A stretch of 64,000 nucleotides of DNA from Sphingobacterium alkalisoli (GTDB taxonomy: Bacteria; Bacteroidota; Bacteroidia; Sphingobacteriales; Sphingobacteriaceae): assembly GCF_005049105.1 (NCBI RefSeq), contig NZ_SUKA01000002.1:124001-188000 (forward strand), given 5' to 3'. A program made the translations under genes and the position numbers. Shown here piece by piece: positions 1 through 9,243 of this stretch (position 1 is the stretch's first letter; the number at the start of each line of letters is the position of its first letter). The notes beneath the pieces were generated by a model, which had not been told where the DNA came from, made no database searches, and saw only the letters and a program-made list of their open reading frames with translations.

Positions 1-10
1 ATTTTTTACG

Positions 11-45
11 AAAAAAGCAAGCTGAATTATATCCAGCCCGCTTTT
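11..45 (-). terminator. Terminator of the WG-rich secreted protein gene
   Basis: Read on the minus strand, AAAAGC-gg-GCTG pairs with CAGC-tt-GCTTTT across a 9-base loop, and the T-run continues past the stem. It lies just beyond the stop codon of the minus-strand gene that ends at 74, so it is most simply that gene's intrinsic terminator. Confidence 0.55.
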
Positions 46-73
46 GTTTCAATTAAATTATTAAGATGTAATA

Positions 74-1450
74 CTATCGACGTCCTCTTCCGTTGCTTCT
101 TTCATTGCTATTGCTGCGATTGGAAGATGTGGTCTGGCGGCTCACCGTTGAGCTTTTTTGCACGCGAGTAGGAGACGGACGCGATTCACGCACACTCGCC
201 TGTTGTACTCTTTGCGGAGTATTTTGGTTGGTGCGAGGTTGACTCCGTTGCTCTCTCTGTTGTGGCTGACGCTGAACCGGAGGTGTAGCTTGCTGCCTAT
301 TGTTCCGCTCCGCGGATGACCGATTCTGCTCCCTAACCTCCCGTTGAGGAGTAGTTGTAGCTTTTTCCGATCTGCTAGCTCGTTGTTGATTTTGAACGGG
401 AGCATTCCGGTTTGTATTTGTGCCAACACGATTTGACTGTTCCGTTCGTGGTGCAGACTGATTTGCTGTGTTGCTGGATCTGCGGCTGTTTCCGTTTGTA
501 ATTGTTGCATTCCCATTTCGGTCTATCCTCATTTCCCGTGTGTTATTTGTCCTCGATTCGTTAGTGCGACCCGTGGTTGCATCTTGACGATTCGGTGTCC
601 TACTACTTTCCACTCGTCCAGCAGTATTATTGCGACCATTCGTGCGAGAAGTGTTTGCTTCCGGACGACGGCTATTATCTCCGGAAACTGTATTGCTACG
701 CGACGAAGAGCGTGTGCTTCTGCTGTTGTCACGATCAGGTCTGTAGATAGAGACCGAACGACTGTCGGTACGTGAAGCTCCCGGGCGATCTGAATGCCGT
801 ACGCTCCGCACAGCAACGCGACGACCAAGTCTACGCTCTAAGTCCCTACGTGAAGGGCCACCATAGTAGTGATGATTGTTGACAACGTAGGTGTTGTGTA
901 TGATCGTTGTGCGGTTAAAGAAGTTAGATCTTCCTGGATAACAATATCTGTACATATCTCTCGCAAAAATATGACGGGTAGGTGCGAATATCCATAAATT
1001 TACAGGTAAACCGATCGACACGCTTACATTGATACGTGGCGCCATCGGAGCCCATCCATAATAACCGTCTCCCGAACGCCAATCTACCCAAGCTGGTCCC
1101 CATTCGTATCCGGGTATCCAGCCCCACCCTCTGTAATTGGTGTAGACCCACCTGCCATAATGGAAAGGAGCCCATCCCCATGGATAGTTTGATACCCACG
1201 TGTTACCATACTCGGTCATCGTCCAATATCCATTGGAACTATAAGGACGGAAATCTGAGCCGGCATCGGGAAACCAAATGTCTCCATACGATGGGTCGTT
1301 TTCCCAATATCCATAAGGTGATAGTTCATTGTAAAATACGTCTAAAGACATTGCTCCATATCCTTGCGCCTTAATCTTGTTAACGGAGAAGGTGCCTATT
1401 ATTAGGAAGACGATTACGAGAATCCGCTGTATTGTTATCCGAGTGTCCAT
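74..1450 (-). CDS. Secreted WG-rich protein with disordered R/N/T/S/Q tail (DUF6600-like)
   Basis: The 458-residue product opens with a signal peptide (hydrophobic residues about 8-25, then KAQG). Residues about 35-165 form a Tyr/Trp/Gly-rich block with repeated Y-G-Y-W, W-G-W-A-P and W-G-W-I-P units, as in the DUF6600/YXWGXW group of Bacteroidota exported proteins. From about residue 200 to the end the sequence is low complexity, dominated by Arg, Asn, Ser, Thr and Gln, and probably disordered. The molecular role of this family is not known to me; an envelope location is the safe inference. The gene stands alone, opposite to the mla operon. The tail is strongly basic, so binding to nucleic acid or anionic polymers is possible but speculative. 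Confidence 0.7.
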   Translation of the reverse strand: MDTRITIQRILVIVFLIIGTFSVNKIKAQGYGAMSLDVFYNELSPYGYWENDPSYGDIWFPDAGSDFRPYSSNGYWTMTEYGNTWVSNYPWGWAPFHYGRWVYTNYRGWGWIPGYEWGPAWVDWRSGDGYYGWAPMAPRINVSVSIGLPVNLWIFAPTRHIFARDMYRYCYPGRSNFFNRTTIIHNTYVVNNHHYYGGPSRRDLERRLGRRVAVRSVRHSDRPGASRTDSRSVSIYRPDRDNSRSTRSSSRSNTVSGDNSRRPEANTSRTNGRNNTAGRVESSRTPNRQDATTGRTNESRTNNTREMRIDRNGNATITNGNSRRSSNTANQSAPRTEQSNRVGTNTNRNAPVQNQQRASRSEKATTTPQREVREQNRSSAERNNRQQATPPVQRQPQQREQRSQPRTNQNTPQRVQQASVRESRPSPTRVQKSSTVSRQTTSSNRSNSNERSNGRGRR

Positions 1451-1620
1451 AATATCCTTTTATTTGAAATAAATAATCTCTGTTTTCTTAATATGACCAC
1501 AAAATAAGAGAGAAGGTTTAATGCGCTTTTTTTGTACAATCATAAAACATTTTACCTTTAATTGATATTCTTAAGTTGTTTAATCATTTAAATGCCTTCA
1601 TTAAGAACATAAAAAGTTTG

Positions 1621-1628
1621 TACATTTG
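1621..1628 (+). promoter_or_regulatory. Candidate -7 element TACATTTG for the mla operon
   Basis: TACATTTG matches the Bacteroidota -7 consensus TAnnTTTG and lies about 50 bases before the permease start. I see no clear -33 TTG at the preferred spacing, so this is a weak call. Confidence 0.35.
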
Positions 1629-1678
1629 CCCAACTTTGTGTGATTATATTTAGTTAAAATACTAACTTCAGAAAATTA

Positions 1679-2434
1679 ATGGGAAGGAAAATAGAAAGTC
1701 TACTTATTGAATTCGCGAGAATACATCGTTTTTTTATTCGATTTTTACGTGAATTGGTTACTCCTCCCTTTGAATTTAAAGAGATCATAAGGCAATGTTA
1801 TGAAATTGGTTGGAAGTCGTTTCCACTGATCAGTTTGACTGGATTTATCGTTGGTTTCGTATTTACTAAACAATCACGTCCTTCCTTGGAAGAGTTTGGG
1901 GCGACCTCGTGGTTGCCTTCTTTGATTTCAATTGCTATTGTAAGAGCGCTGGCTCCTTTAGTGACGGCGTTGATTGCTTCTGGAAAGGTCGGCTCTCAAA
2001 TCGGAGCAGAGCTCAGCTCGATGAATGTGACGGAACAGATAGACGCTATGGAAGTGTCTGGTACCAATCCAACCAAATTTTTAATTGTAAGTCGGATTAT
2101 TGCAACCACCACTATGATCCCTGTACTATGTTTTTATGTTGCAGGTATTGGGTTATTTGGTGGATACCTCAGTATTATAGCCAAGGATGATATCAGTATT
2201 TTGAGCTTCTTTAACCAGGTTTTTGAATCGATAGCCGTTAAAGATGTATTTGCGATGGTAATACGGGCAGTCGTATTTGGTTTTACAATCGGTTTTGCAA
2301 GTTGTTATGTCGGCTATTATTCTTCTAAAGGAACCGAGGGTGTTGGTAAAGCAGCGAATTCCGCAGTTGTATCCTCCATGTTTTTGGTTTTCATTGAAGA
2401 GCTACTAATTGTACAAGTTTTATCTTTCTTTTAA
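1679..2434 (+). CDS. mlaE: MlaE-type ABC transporter permease
   Basis: Inner-membrane permease (251 aa) of an MCE/Mla phospholipid transport system, which moves lipids between inner and outer membrane. The family hallmark is visible around residues 115-137 (GAELSSMNVTEQIDAMEVSG), between hydrophobic segments at roughly 45-70, 80-105, 145-175 and 200-250. Length is normal for MlaE/YrbE. It is followed after 3 bases by the ATPase and then the MCE protein, the usual permease-ATPase-MCE order, so the three form one operon. MlaB, MlaC and MlaA homologues are not in the window, as is common in Bacteroidota. Confidence 0.93.
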   Translation: MGRKIESLLIEFARIHRFFIRFLRELVTPPFEFKEIIRQCYEIGWKSFPLISLTGFIVGFVFTKQSRPSLEEFGATSWLPSLISIAIVRALAPLVTALIASGKVGSQIGAELSSMNVTEQIDAMEVSGTNPTKFLIVSRIIATTTMIPVLCFYVAGIGLFGGYLSIIAKDDISILSFFNQVFESIAVKDVFAMVIRAVVFGFTIGFASCYVGYYSSKGTEGVGKAANSAVVSSMFLVFIEELLIVQVLSFF

Positions 2435-2437
2435 ACC

Positions 2438-3211
2438 ATGGAAAAGGCGATTAAAAACATAAACTTCGAAGATGTAGTCATCCATGTGGATAAGGTCAGT
2501 AAATCATTTGGCGATTTGCATGTTCTCCGTGACGTAGATTTGAAGCTTTATAATGGCGAAAACCTAGTCGTACTGGGTCGATCTGGAACCGGAAAGTCTG
2601 TGTTGATTAAATTAATCTCTGGTCTTTTGAAACCCGATCAAGGCGATCTTATGGTATTGGGGGAGCTGGTTAATAAATTGGATGAACGGGAGTTAAGAAC
2701 GCTCCGTCAACGTATCGGATTCTCGTTCCAAAATAGTGCACTCTATGATAGTATGACTGTTCGTGAAAACCTTGAATTTCCGTTGGTCAGAAATAAGCGA
2801 AACTTAACGCGGGCAGAAATTGATAAGGAAGTAGAGGAGGTGTTGGAAGGCGTCGGGCTTTCACAAGCGATCAACCAAATGCCCTCAGAGCTTTCGGGAG
2901 GACAACGCAAGCGTATTGGCGTCGCACGGACGTTAATTTTGCGACCCGATATTATGCTGTATGATGAACCTACTGCTGGCTTGGATCCAATAACCTGCCT
3001 GGATATCAATTCCCTGATAAACGAAGTTCAGGAACGGTATAATACATCATCGATTATCATTACGCATGATTTGGCGTGTGCGAAGATGGTTGGGGATCGG
3101 ATGGTTATGTTACTTGACGGAAAATTTGAACGACAGGGTACGTTTGAAGAAATTTTTGATACGGAAGATGAACGTGTTAAGCCATTTTATGATTATAATT
3201 TTATTGTATAA
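2438..3211 (+). CDS. mlaF: MlaF-type ABC transporter ATP-binding protein
   Basis: ATPase (257 aa) of the Mla/MCE lipid transporter. Walker A is GRSGTGKS (about residues 48-55), the signature is LSGGQRKRIGVA (about 150), and Walker B is IMLYDEPTAGLDP (about 170), followed by a switch His in ITHD. The unusual K-R after LSGGQ is typical of the MlaF/Ttg2A branch. It begins 3 bases after the permease and ends 5 bases before the MCE protein gene, so translation of the three is probably coupled. It acts on the cytoplasmic face with the upstream permease. Confidence 0.93.
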   Translation: MEKAIKNINFEDVVIHVDKVSKSFGDLHVLRDVDLKLYNGENLVVLGRSGTGKSVLIKLISGLLKPDQGDLMVLGELVNKLDERELRTLRQRIGFSFQNSALYDSMTVRENLEFPLVRNKRNLTRAEIDKEVEEVLEGVGLSQAINQMPSELSGGQRKRIGVARTLILRPDIMLYDEPTAGLDPITCLDINSLINEVQERYNTSSIIITHDLACAKMVGDRMVMLLDGKFERQGTFEEIFDTEDERVKPFYDYNFIV

Positions 3212-3216
3212 AACAT

Positions 3217-4215
3217 ATGAGTACAAGTGAAAAAAAGCGGTCGATAACGGTAGGATTATTTGTGTTATTAGGGTTAGTTATACTGGTAGCAGGAATACTT
3301 GTTTTAGGTACGCAACAAAATAAATTCAGTAAGAATCTAGTCGTTACCACCTATTTTGATGATGTCAAGGGATTAAAGGTTGGGAATAATGTGTGGTTTT
3401 CGGGAGTGAAGGTCGGTATCGTGAAAGAGATTAAATTTCAAAGTATCGACGATGTGAAAGTCGTAATGCATATCGAAGAGAAATCCAGTGAGTTTATCCG
3501 TGAAGACGTAGTCGCTAAATTGGGTTCAGATGGTTTAATCGGTAATTCTATCGTAAACCTTGTTGGAGGATCGAACGAAGCTCCGCCGATTAAAAATGAG
3601 GATGTAATCGATTCTGAAAAAGGAACGGATACGGAAGCGATGTTCGCCACATTGCAGACCAACAATGAGAATTTAGTGGAAATCACGAAAAACTTTGCAT
3701 TGATATCCAAAGATATGGTCGAGGGAAAAGGGGTTGTAGGCGCTTTACTTACCGATTCAACTATTACTGCATCGTTAGCTGGGTCACTCAATAGTTTGAA
3801 TAAAGTAATGTCTGATGCCAGTCAAGCCTCTGCAAACTTGGCAGTCTTGACGAAAAAGCTTAACAATAACGAAGGCTTAATCCATGATTTGACAACGGAT
3901 ACCGAAGTGTTTGCAAGTCTAAGGGAGTCCGCTGCTCAACTACAAGGTGTTACACAGACTGCAACAGCTTTGATGAATAACCTGAATGAAACCTCGGCAA
4001 GGTTAAATAGTCCGGATAATGCAATTGGTGTATTGACAAATGATCCTGCTGCCGCCGATGAGATCAAGCAAATTTTAAGAAATCTGAATCTGAGTACGCA
4101 AAAGCTAGATCAGAATATGGAAGCCTTACAAAGTAACTTTTTGCTAAGAGGATTCTTTAAGAAAAAAGCAAAGGAGGAAGCAAAGCCGCTAGATAGTCTG
4201 CAGGAAGGGAAGTAG
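3217..4215 (+). CDS. mlaD: MlaD-type MCE domain protein
   Basis: Periplasmic lipid-binding subunit (332 aa) anchored by one N-terminal transmembrane helix (about residues 10-30). The single MCE domain follows (about 38-117), including the segment FDDVKGLKVGNNVWFSGVKVG. The rest is a long polar, helical region ending in a Lys-rich tail. It is longer than Proteobacterial MlaD (about 180 aa), but this extended helical C-terminus is common in Bacteroidota MCE proteins and may bridge part of the periplasm. It is the third gene of the mlaE-mlaF-mlaD operon; the RluA-type gene starts 4 bases later. Confidence 0.9.
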   Translation: MSTSEKKRSITVGLFVLLGLVILVAGILVLGTQQNKFSKNLVVTTYFDDVKGLKVGNNVWFSGVKVGIVKEIKFQSIDDVKVVMHIEEKSSEFIREDVVAKLGSDGLIGNSIVNLVGGSNEAPPIKNEDVIDSEKGTDTEAMFATLQTNNENLVEITKNFALISKDMVEGKGVVGALLTDSTITASLAGSLNSLNKVMSDASQASANLAVLTKKLNNNEGLIHDLTTDTEVFASLRESAAQLQGVTQTATALMNNLNETSARLNSPDNAIGVLTNDPAAADEIKQILRNLNLSTQKLDQNMEALQSNFLLRGFFKKKAKEEAKPLDSLQEGK

Positions 4216-4219
4216 CGGC

Positions 4220-4933
4220 ATGGAGGCAATGGAAAAAATTACCGACAAAGACATCTTATTTGAAGATAATCATTATATCGCTGTCAATAAACGGGGTGGT
4301 GATATTGTGCAGGTAGATCCTTCTGGCGATAAATCGCTCGAAGAAATGGTAAAGGAGTATCTAAAGATTAAATATAGCAAACCGAATGAAGCTTTTGTCG
4401 GGGTTATTCACCGCTTAGACCGTCCTGTTAGTGGTATGATTTTGCTGGCTAAAACAAGCAAAGGACTGGATCGCATGAACCGTCTTTTTCACGATAGGAA
4501 AATAGAAAAGACCTATTTGGCGTTAGTGAAGAATAAGCCAGAGCGAATCTCCGGTAAGCTGACCAATTGGTTGCTCCGGGATCGTAAAAAAATGATTACC
4601 AAAGCGTATGATCGTGAAGTGAAAAATGGAACTTATGCAGAGTTGGATTATCGGATTGTCGGGCACTTAGAAGGATATTATTTATTGGAAGTAAAACCAC
4701 TTACCGGCCGTACGCACCAAATTCGATGTCAGCTAGCCTATATGGGATGCCCTATTGTCGGAGATAACAAATATGGGTACCCTCGAGGCAGTATTCGTCG
4801 TACCATTTGTTTGCACTCCAGGTCATTGGAATTTGTTCATCCGATAAAAGAAGAGTCCGTCATGTTAACAGCGCCATTGCCAATAGATGGTTTTTGGGAG
4901 AAATTCGATGTCCTTTTAAAAACTAGTCCGTAA
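4220..4933 (+). CDS. RluA-family pseudouridine synthase
   Basis: RNA pseudouridine synthase (237 aa). The catalytic motif HRLDRPVSG is at about residues 64-72 with the catalytic Asp at 67, and the conserved GRTHQIR sits about 100 residues later. There is no S4 RNA-binding domain at the N-terminus, which fits the short RluA/TruC/RluE-like branch; the substrate uridine cannot be assigned. The start lies 4 bases after the mlaD stop, so it is probably co-transcribed with the mla genes, although no functional link is evident. Confidence 0.9.
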   Translation: MEAMEKITDKDILFEDNHYIAVNKRGGDIVQVDPSGDKSLEEMVKEYLKIKYSKPNEAFVGVIHRLDRPVSGMILLAKTSKGLDRMNRLFHDRKIEKTYLALVKNKPERISGKLTNWLLRDRKKMITKAYDREVKNGTYAELDYRIVGHLEGYYLLEVKPLTGRTHQIRCQLAYMGCPIVGDNKYGYPRGSIRRTICLHSRSLEFVHPIKEESVMLTAPLPIDGFWEKFDVLLKTSP

Positions 4934-4966
4934 TACCAATTGAGTTTTAATTTGTAAGTTTGTATC

Positions 4967-5227
4967 ATGAAGGGATCGATATTATTAGTTCTTCTTTTAG
5001 TTTATTTTGCAATAACTATTCAGCCGAATACAGCGGTTGCACAATGTGCCATGTGTTCATTGAATGCGGAAAATAGCACACAGGGTGAAAACACACAAGG
5101 CAAAGGGCTAAATGATGGTATTTTGTTCCTGTTATCGATTCCTTTTATTGTAGGCGCTGGCGTTGGTGTGTTATGGTACAAAAAATACCGTAACAAAGAA
5201 GAAAGAGTGTCCCCGTTCCAACATTAA
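4967..5227 (+). CDS. Small secreted/membrane protein with CAMC motif
   Basis: 86 residues: a signal peptide ending around TAVAQ, then a short extracytoplasmic segment starting CAMC, a polar Asn/Gly/Gln stretch, one transmembrane helix (about 50-68) and a basic C-terminus (KKYRNKEE). The Cys-x-x-Cys right after the signal peptide suggests a redox or metal-binding site. I recognise the type as a conserved small Bacteroidota protein of unknown function. It is convergent with the DUF4286 gene, with 11 bases between the two stops. Confidence 0.6.
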   Translation: MKGSILLVLLLVYFAITIQPNTAVAQCAMCSLNAENSTQGENTQGKGLNDGILFLLSIPFIVGAGVGVLWYKKYRNKEERVSPFQH

Positions 5228-5238
5228 TGACTTCTATT

Positions 5239-5559
5239 TTAATTGCTTTCGCTGTTACCGACGATATACTCCATAATACTGTCGAATATAAATGCTTTTT
5301 CTAGATAGTTTAACGCGATGTGTTCTTGAAGTAAGGATACGTGGTCTTGTTGGAAAGAATGAATAGCTTGCTTATTATCGGTAATAATTTGTACACAGTA
5401 GGTCCAACCTTCGTGCGGTGTATCTAGCATTTTTAAAAATTTCACCTCGTTTTCGATTTTCGAAAGCCAAGTTGTTTTTACCCAATTTATCAGCTGTTGA
5501 TGGTTCTCGTCGTCTACGATAATAGAAATGTTGTATAAGTACATGCCGTAAAAATACAA
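5239..5559 (-). CDS. DUF4286 family protein
   Basis: 106-residue cytosolic protein beginning with MYLYNISI-type sequence and containing FLKMLDTPHEGWTYCVQ, characteristic of the small DUF4286 family found across Bacteroidota. These have a ferredoxin-like fold resembling stress-responsive alpha/beta-barrel monooxygenase domains; no reaction is established. I favour the Met at about residue 7 (MYLYNIS) as an alternative start, because the family begins there. Single gene on the minus strand. Confidence 0.7.
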   Translation of the reverse strand: MYFYGMYLYNISIIVDDENHQQLINWVKTTWLSKIENEVKFLKMLDTPHEGWTYCVQIITDNKQAIHSFQQDHVSLLQEHIALNYLEKAFIFDSIMEYIVGNSESN

Positions 5560-5673
5560 TATTTTTTACTTTTCGGTTTCGTGTTTTTTTATCTTTAGCC
5601 TATAGATTGCTGTAAAATTAAGGTTGCAATGCAATAGAAGTGTTAAAATTTTCTAATATTTGGAGGATAAGAG

Positions 5674-7566
5674 GTGTTTAAGATGTGGTTGACGAATAAA
5701 CTTACTATTTATATTTACATACTATTTTTCCTTAGTTCCTGTGGTGGGTCTCAGGAAAGGACTATACCGATACAAGATTTTTTTGAGAAAACCGAGAAAA
5801 GTAGCTTTAAGCTGTCTCCCGACGGAAAAAAGATCGCGTATTTGGGATTGGAAGATCACTGCCGGAATATTTTTGTACTAGATATTGTAAACCCCGATTC
5901 TTCCAAACAGTTGACCTACCAAGACAATATGAATGTGCAATACTTTTTTTGGGCGACCGATGATTCTATTGTCTATTCCAATTCGCAGTCATTTGAAGAC
6001 AGTCTCCGTTTGTACACCATAGATGTCAGATATGAGCTTTCAAAGCTGTTGATCCCCGTTGATGACCATCGAATTCGATGGCTCAATACCACGCGTTCTT
6101 TCGACGGTACGATCTTGGCTTTGATGAACAAAAGGGATTCTTCCGTTTTTGACTTATACCGTATTCGATTGGACGGAGCAGGATCCACATTGATCGATCA
6201 GAATCCAGGAAATTTTTCGTCGTGGTTTGCGTCAAATGACGGCAAGGTTCGGTTGGTGATGAGTAGCGACAGTGTGGAAGAGACCTTTTGGCATCGTACG
6301 GAAGAAGGAATGCCTTTTAACAGTGTAATCAAAACTGACTTTGAATCAACCGTTTTTCCTTTAGGCCCTGTAAAAGGAAATGTGAACAGTATGTATGCCC
6401 TATCCAATCTGGGGCGAGATAAGCTTGCTTTGGTAGAGATGGAGATTCAACATGGTAAGGAAACAAAAGTTATATTCGAAGATAAAGACGCGGATGTCAA
6501 TAGAGAAGGGTATTTTTTTTCTAACCAAGAGCCTCTATTTAGCGCTGTTTATAAAAACCATAAGAAAGTCACTGTTCATAATCCCAAGCTAGCGCGGATC
6601 TACCATCGTATCCAAAAGAAGTTTGACGACTACAGTATAGACATATTGGACGTTGACTCTATGTTCAATACACTTATTTTTAAGACATATACAGATCGTA
6701 ATCCAGGAAGCATCTATTACTATCATGCGGATAAAGACAAGATCGTAGAGCTGACTACCCAAAATCCAAAGTTGACGGAAAGATCTTTCGGAGAAATGGA
6801 AGAGGTTGCTTTTAATTCGAGAGATGGTAGAACAATAAAGGGTTATCTGACTTATCCATTAAAAGCACAAAAATCATATCCTATTGTTGTTTTGGTACAT
6901 GATGGCCCAAATCGGAGAGATGTTTGGGGGTTTAATGCCGAAGCTCAATTTTTGGCGAATAGAGGATATGCTGTTTTTCAGGTAAATTATAGGGGATCAA
7001 CAGGATTTGGAAAAGAATTTTTTACCGCGGGATTTAAACAATGGGGGGGCGAGATTCAAAATGATATATCGGATGGCGTAACTTGGCTTATCCATCAAGG
7101 TATTGCAGACAAAGACCGTATAGCAATTATGGGGTCTGGATTTGGGGGATATTCCGCATTATACGCAGCCTGCTTTAATCCTACGCTCTATAAATGCGCT
7201 ATTTCTTCCTCGGGATATACCAATTTGTTTACCTATTTTAAAGAAATACCGCCGTATTACCAACAGTATCTTAAGTTATACCATCAGATCATTGGTCATC
7301 CCACGCGCGAATATGAACTATTTAAAGCGATCTCACCTTTATTTCACGCTGAAAAGGTCAATATTCCAATTTTGTTTTTTCAAGGTGGAAAAGATAGGCA
7401 TAGTAGTGTGACGGATGCTAATCAATTTGTTCAAAAAGTAAAAAATAGAGATGTGCCTGTTCGTTATATTTATAAAGAGGAAGAGGGTAAGCGTTTTAGA
7501 AAGGACGAAAATATAATTCAATACTACCAAGAAGTGGAAGCATTTTTAGCTACATATCTAAATTAA
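5674..7566 (+). CDS. Prolyl oligopeptidase-like (S9) lipoprotein lacking catalytic Ser and His
   Basis: 630 residues. The N-terminus is a lipoprotein signal with lipobox LSSC (Cys about 23). Residues about 35-380 have beta-propeller features (SPDGKKIAY and similar blades), followed by an alpha/beta hydrolase domain (about 390-630). The nucleophile elbow, normally G-x-S-x-G-G, reads G-S-G-F-G-G (487-492), so residue 489 is Gly. The acid Asp is kept (GGKD, 574). The His position, normally EGHGF, reads EGKRF with Lys at 606. Two of three catalytic residues are therefore gone and it should be inactive as a peptidase. GTG at 5674 has GGAGG 7 bases upstream; ATG at 5683 is an alternative. The histidine kinase starts on the next base, suggesting a signalling role. 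Confidence 0.85.
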   Translation: MFKMWLTNKLTIYIYILFFLSSCGGSQERTIPIQDFFEKTEKSSFKLSPDGKKIAYLGLEDHCRNIFVLDIVNPDSSKQLTYQDNMNVQYFFWATDDSIVYSNSQSFEDSLRLYTIDVRYELSKLLIPVDDHRIRWLNTTRSFDGTILALMNKRDSSVFDLYRIRLDGAGSTLIDQNPGNFSSWFASNDGKVRLVMSSDSVEETFWHRTEEGMPFNSVIKTDFESTVFPLGPVKGNVNSMYALSNLGRDKLALVEMEIQHGKETKVIFEDKDADVNREGYFFSNQEPLFSAVYKNHKKVTVHNPKLARIYHRIQKKFDDYSIDILDVDSMFNTLIFKTYTDRNPGSIYYYHADKDKIVELTTQNPKLTERSFGEMEEVAFNSRDGRTIKGYLTYPLKAQKSYPIVVLVHDGPNRRDVWGFNAEAQFLANRGYAVFQVNYRGSTGFGKEFFTAGFKQWGGEIQNDISDGVTWLIHQGIADKDRIAIMGSGFGGYSALYAACFNPTLYKCAISSSGYTNLFTYFKEIPPYYQQYLKLYHQIIGHPTREYELFKAISPLFHAEKVNIPILFFQGGKDRHSSVTDANQFVQKVKNRDVPVRYIYKEEEGKRFRKDENIIQYYQEVEAFLATYLN

Positions 7567-9240
7567 ATGAATAAATTCGATTTTAGATATCGGAAAAATC
7601 TTGGCTTGCTACTTGCATTTTTGCTGTTGGTGACGACATTGTTTGTTGTGTCAGGTTTTCTAGCCCGTAACATGACGGTCAATTTTGTGGAGACCGATTT
7701 CAACAATCGTAAAGTAGAAGTATTTGACGAATCCATTAAACCCTTTAATGAGTTTTTTAGTACAAAAATACCGGAGGTTTCTTATTTTCAAGGATATATT
7801 GATTCCACTCAGGCTTCCGGGTTATCTAGTTCGGTTTTACGCCAATTTCCGTTCGTCGATAAAATAGTGTTCTTCGATATTATCTTCACAAATAAAGATT
7901 CGCTGACCAAGGGAGTGAAATTTAATAATTTGGTGATCTCTTCAAAATCGAGCTATGATTATTACCTGAATAAAGATAACAAGCTTATCAGCGAACGTCA
8001 GAATATAGATGAGTACCGTAGCTATTCAGACGAATTTAATAATATGGTATTAAAACTTGTCGGCTATTTAGATCGGGTTACCGATTCTATCCGCCTTACA
8101 GATAATGAAATCTATAAAGTGTTTTATTCCGTACAGCCAGGTAAAATTACGTATATGAATATTCCACGAATTTCGGATCTGGTCGCTTACAAAGCAATGA
8201 TGGGAGAGGCAAACTTACCTAAAAGCACATACGAGCAGGATATGTTTGTGTTCTCCATTAACCCAACGAAAATTAAAATTGTAAATAAGTATCCAAACCT
8301 ATATGAAGATATTTATATAAAGCCTATCGTAGAACAAGGTGTGATGGAAAGTGAGCCCTACCTCAGTACAGAGCTTCCATTGCCTGGTGCACTGTCGGAT
8401 TATAAATTGCAGTTTGATACGTCTCGTGAATATATCCGAAGAGAGGTGAACAAGCGCTTTTTTCCGGTAATAGCAGCTTTATCCGCTTTATACCTTATTA
8501 TGTTGTCGATTGGATACTTGATATATCGCAATGTGATGATTAACAGCAAGCTGTATCAGCTTCAGTACGATTTTATCAATAATCTAACCCATGAGTTTAA
8601 AACACCTGTTAGCGTAATTAAGATCGCAGGCAACAACATTAAGAGTGCTGAAAACCTTTCGATCAAGGAGCGGGAAATGTACGGACGAATATTGGATCAG
8701 GAAGCCGATAAATTGAATAGTTTAATGAATAAACTCCTTTCCTTTGCACAGATAGAAAATAAGTCGATGAAATTCAATGGCGAGTATATCGATGTGAAGG
8801 AATTTTGTGAGCGTGTGTTCGATGCATTTAAATTAAAATATTCGGATTTAAAGCTTGATTATTCCATTGAGGTAGAAAACGAATTGTATGCTGATCCGGT
8901 ATTGCTGAATAGTGTATTTCAGAATTTAATCGACAATGCATATAAGTATTCGCCGGTCGATCGGAAAGTTTTGGAAGTTGTGGTTCAACAAAACAAGAAA
9001 AATTTTGTTATTACCTTTGAAGATAAAGGAATTGGTATTGATAAAAAGGAATTTAATAGTATTTTTAAGAAATTTTACCGCGTAAAGAACCAATTCAATC
9101 AACAAGGAAGCATTGGTTTAGGTTTAGCTTTTTGTAAAGAGATAACTGAATTTATGGGTGGAGAAATAAAAGTAGAGAGCCAACTTGGTATTGGTACGAT
9201 TTTTACACTTACGTTTCCATTAGATGTTAAAAAACTTTAA
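7567..9240 (+). CDS. Sensor histidine kinase with large periplasmic domain
   Basis: 557 residues. TM1 is at about 12-32, a periplasmic domain of roughly 260 residues follows, TM2 is at about 298-320, then a HisKA domain with phospho-acceptor H342 in NLTHEFKTPVS, and a HATPase domain with N box (NLIDNAYKYS), G1 (DKGIGI) and G2 (GLGLAF). No HAMP or PAS domain is obvious between TM2 and HisKA. It starts on the base after the stop of the S9-like lipoprotein gene and ends 3 bases before the response regulator, so all three are one transcription unit. The periplasmic sensor domain matches nothing I recognise. Confidence 0.9.
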   Translation: MNKFDFRYRKNLGLLLAFLLLVTTLFVVSGFLARNMTVNFVETDFNNRKVEVFDESIKPFNEFFSTKIPEVSYFQGYIDSTQASGLSSSVLRQFPFVDKIVFFDIIFTNKDSLTKGVKFNNLVISSKSSYDYYLNKDNKLISERQNIDEYRSYSDEFNNMVLKLVGYLDRVTDSIRLTDNEIYKVFYSVQPGKITYMNIPRISDLVAYKAMMGEANLPKSTYEQDMFVFSINPTKIKIVNKYPNLYEDIYIKPIVEQGVMESEPYLSTELPLPGALSDYKLQFDTSREYIRREVNKRFFPVIAALSALYLIMLSIGYLIYRNVMINSKLYQLQYDFINNLTHEFKTPVSVIKIAGNNIKSAENLSIKEREMYGRILDQEADKLNSLMNKLLSFAQIENKSMKFNGEYIDVKEFCERVFDAFKLKYSDLKLDYSIEVENELYADPVLLNSVFQNLIDNAYKYSPVDRKVLEVVVQQNKKNFVITFEDKGIGIDKKEFNSIFKKFYRVKNQFNQQGSIGLGLAFCKEITEFMGGEIKVESQLGIGTIFTLTFPLDVKKL

Positions 9241-9243
9241 TTT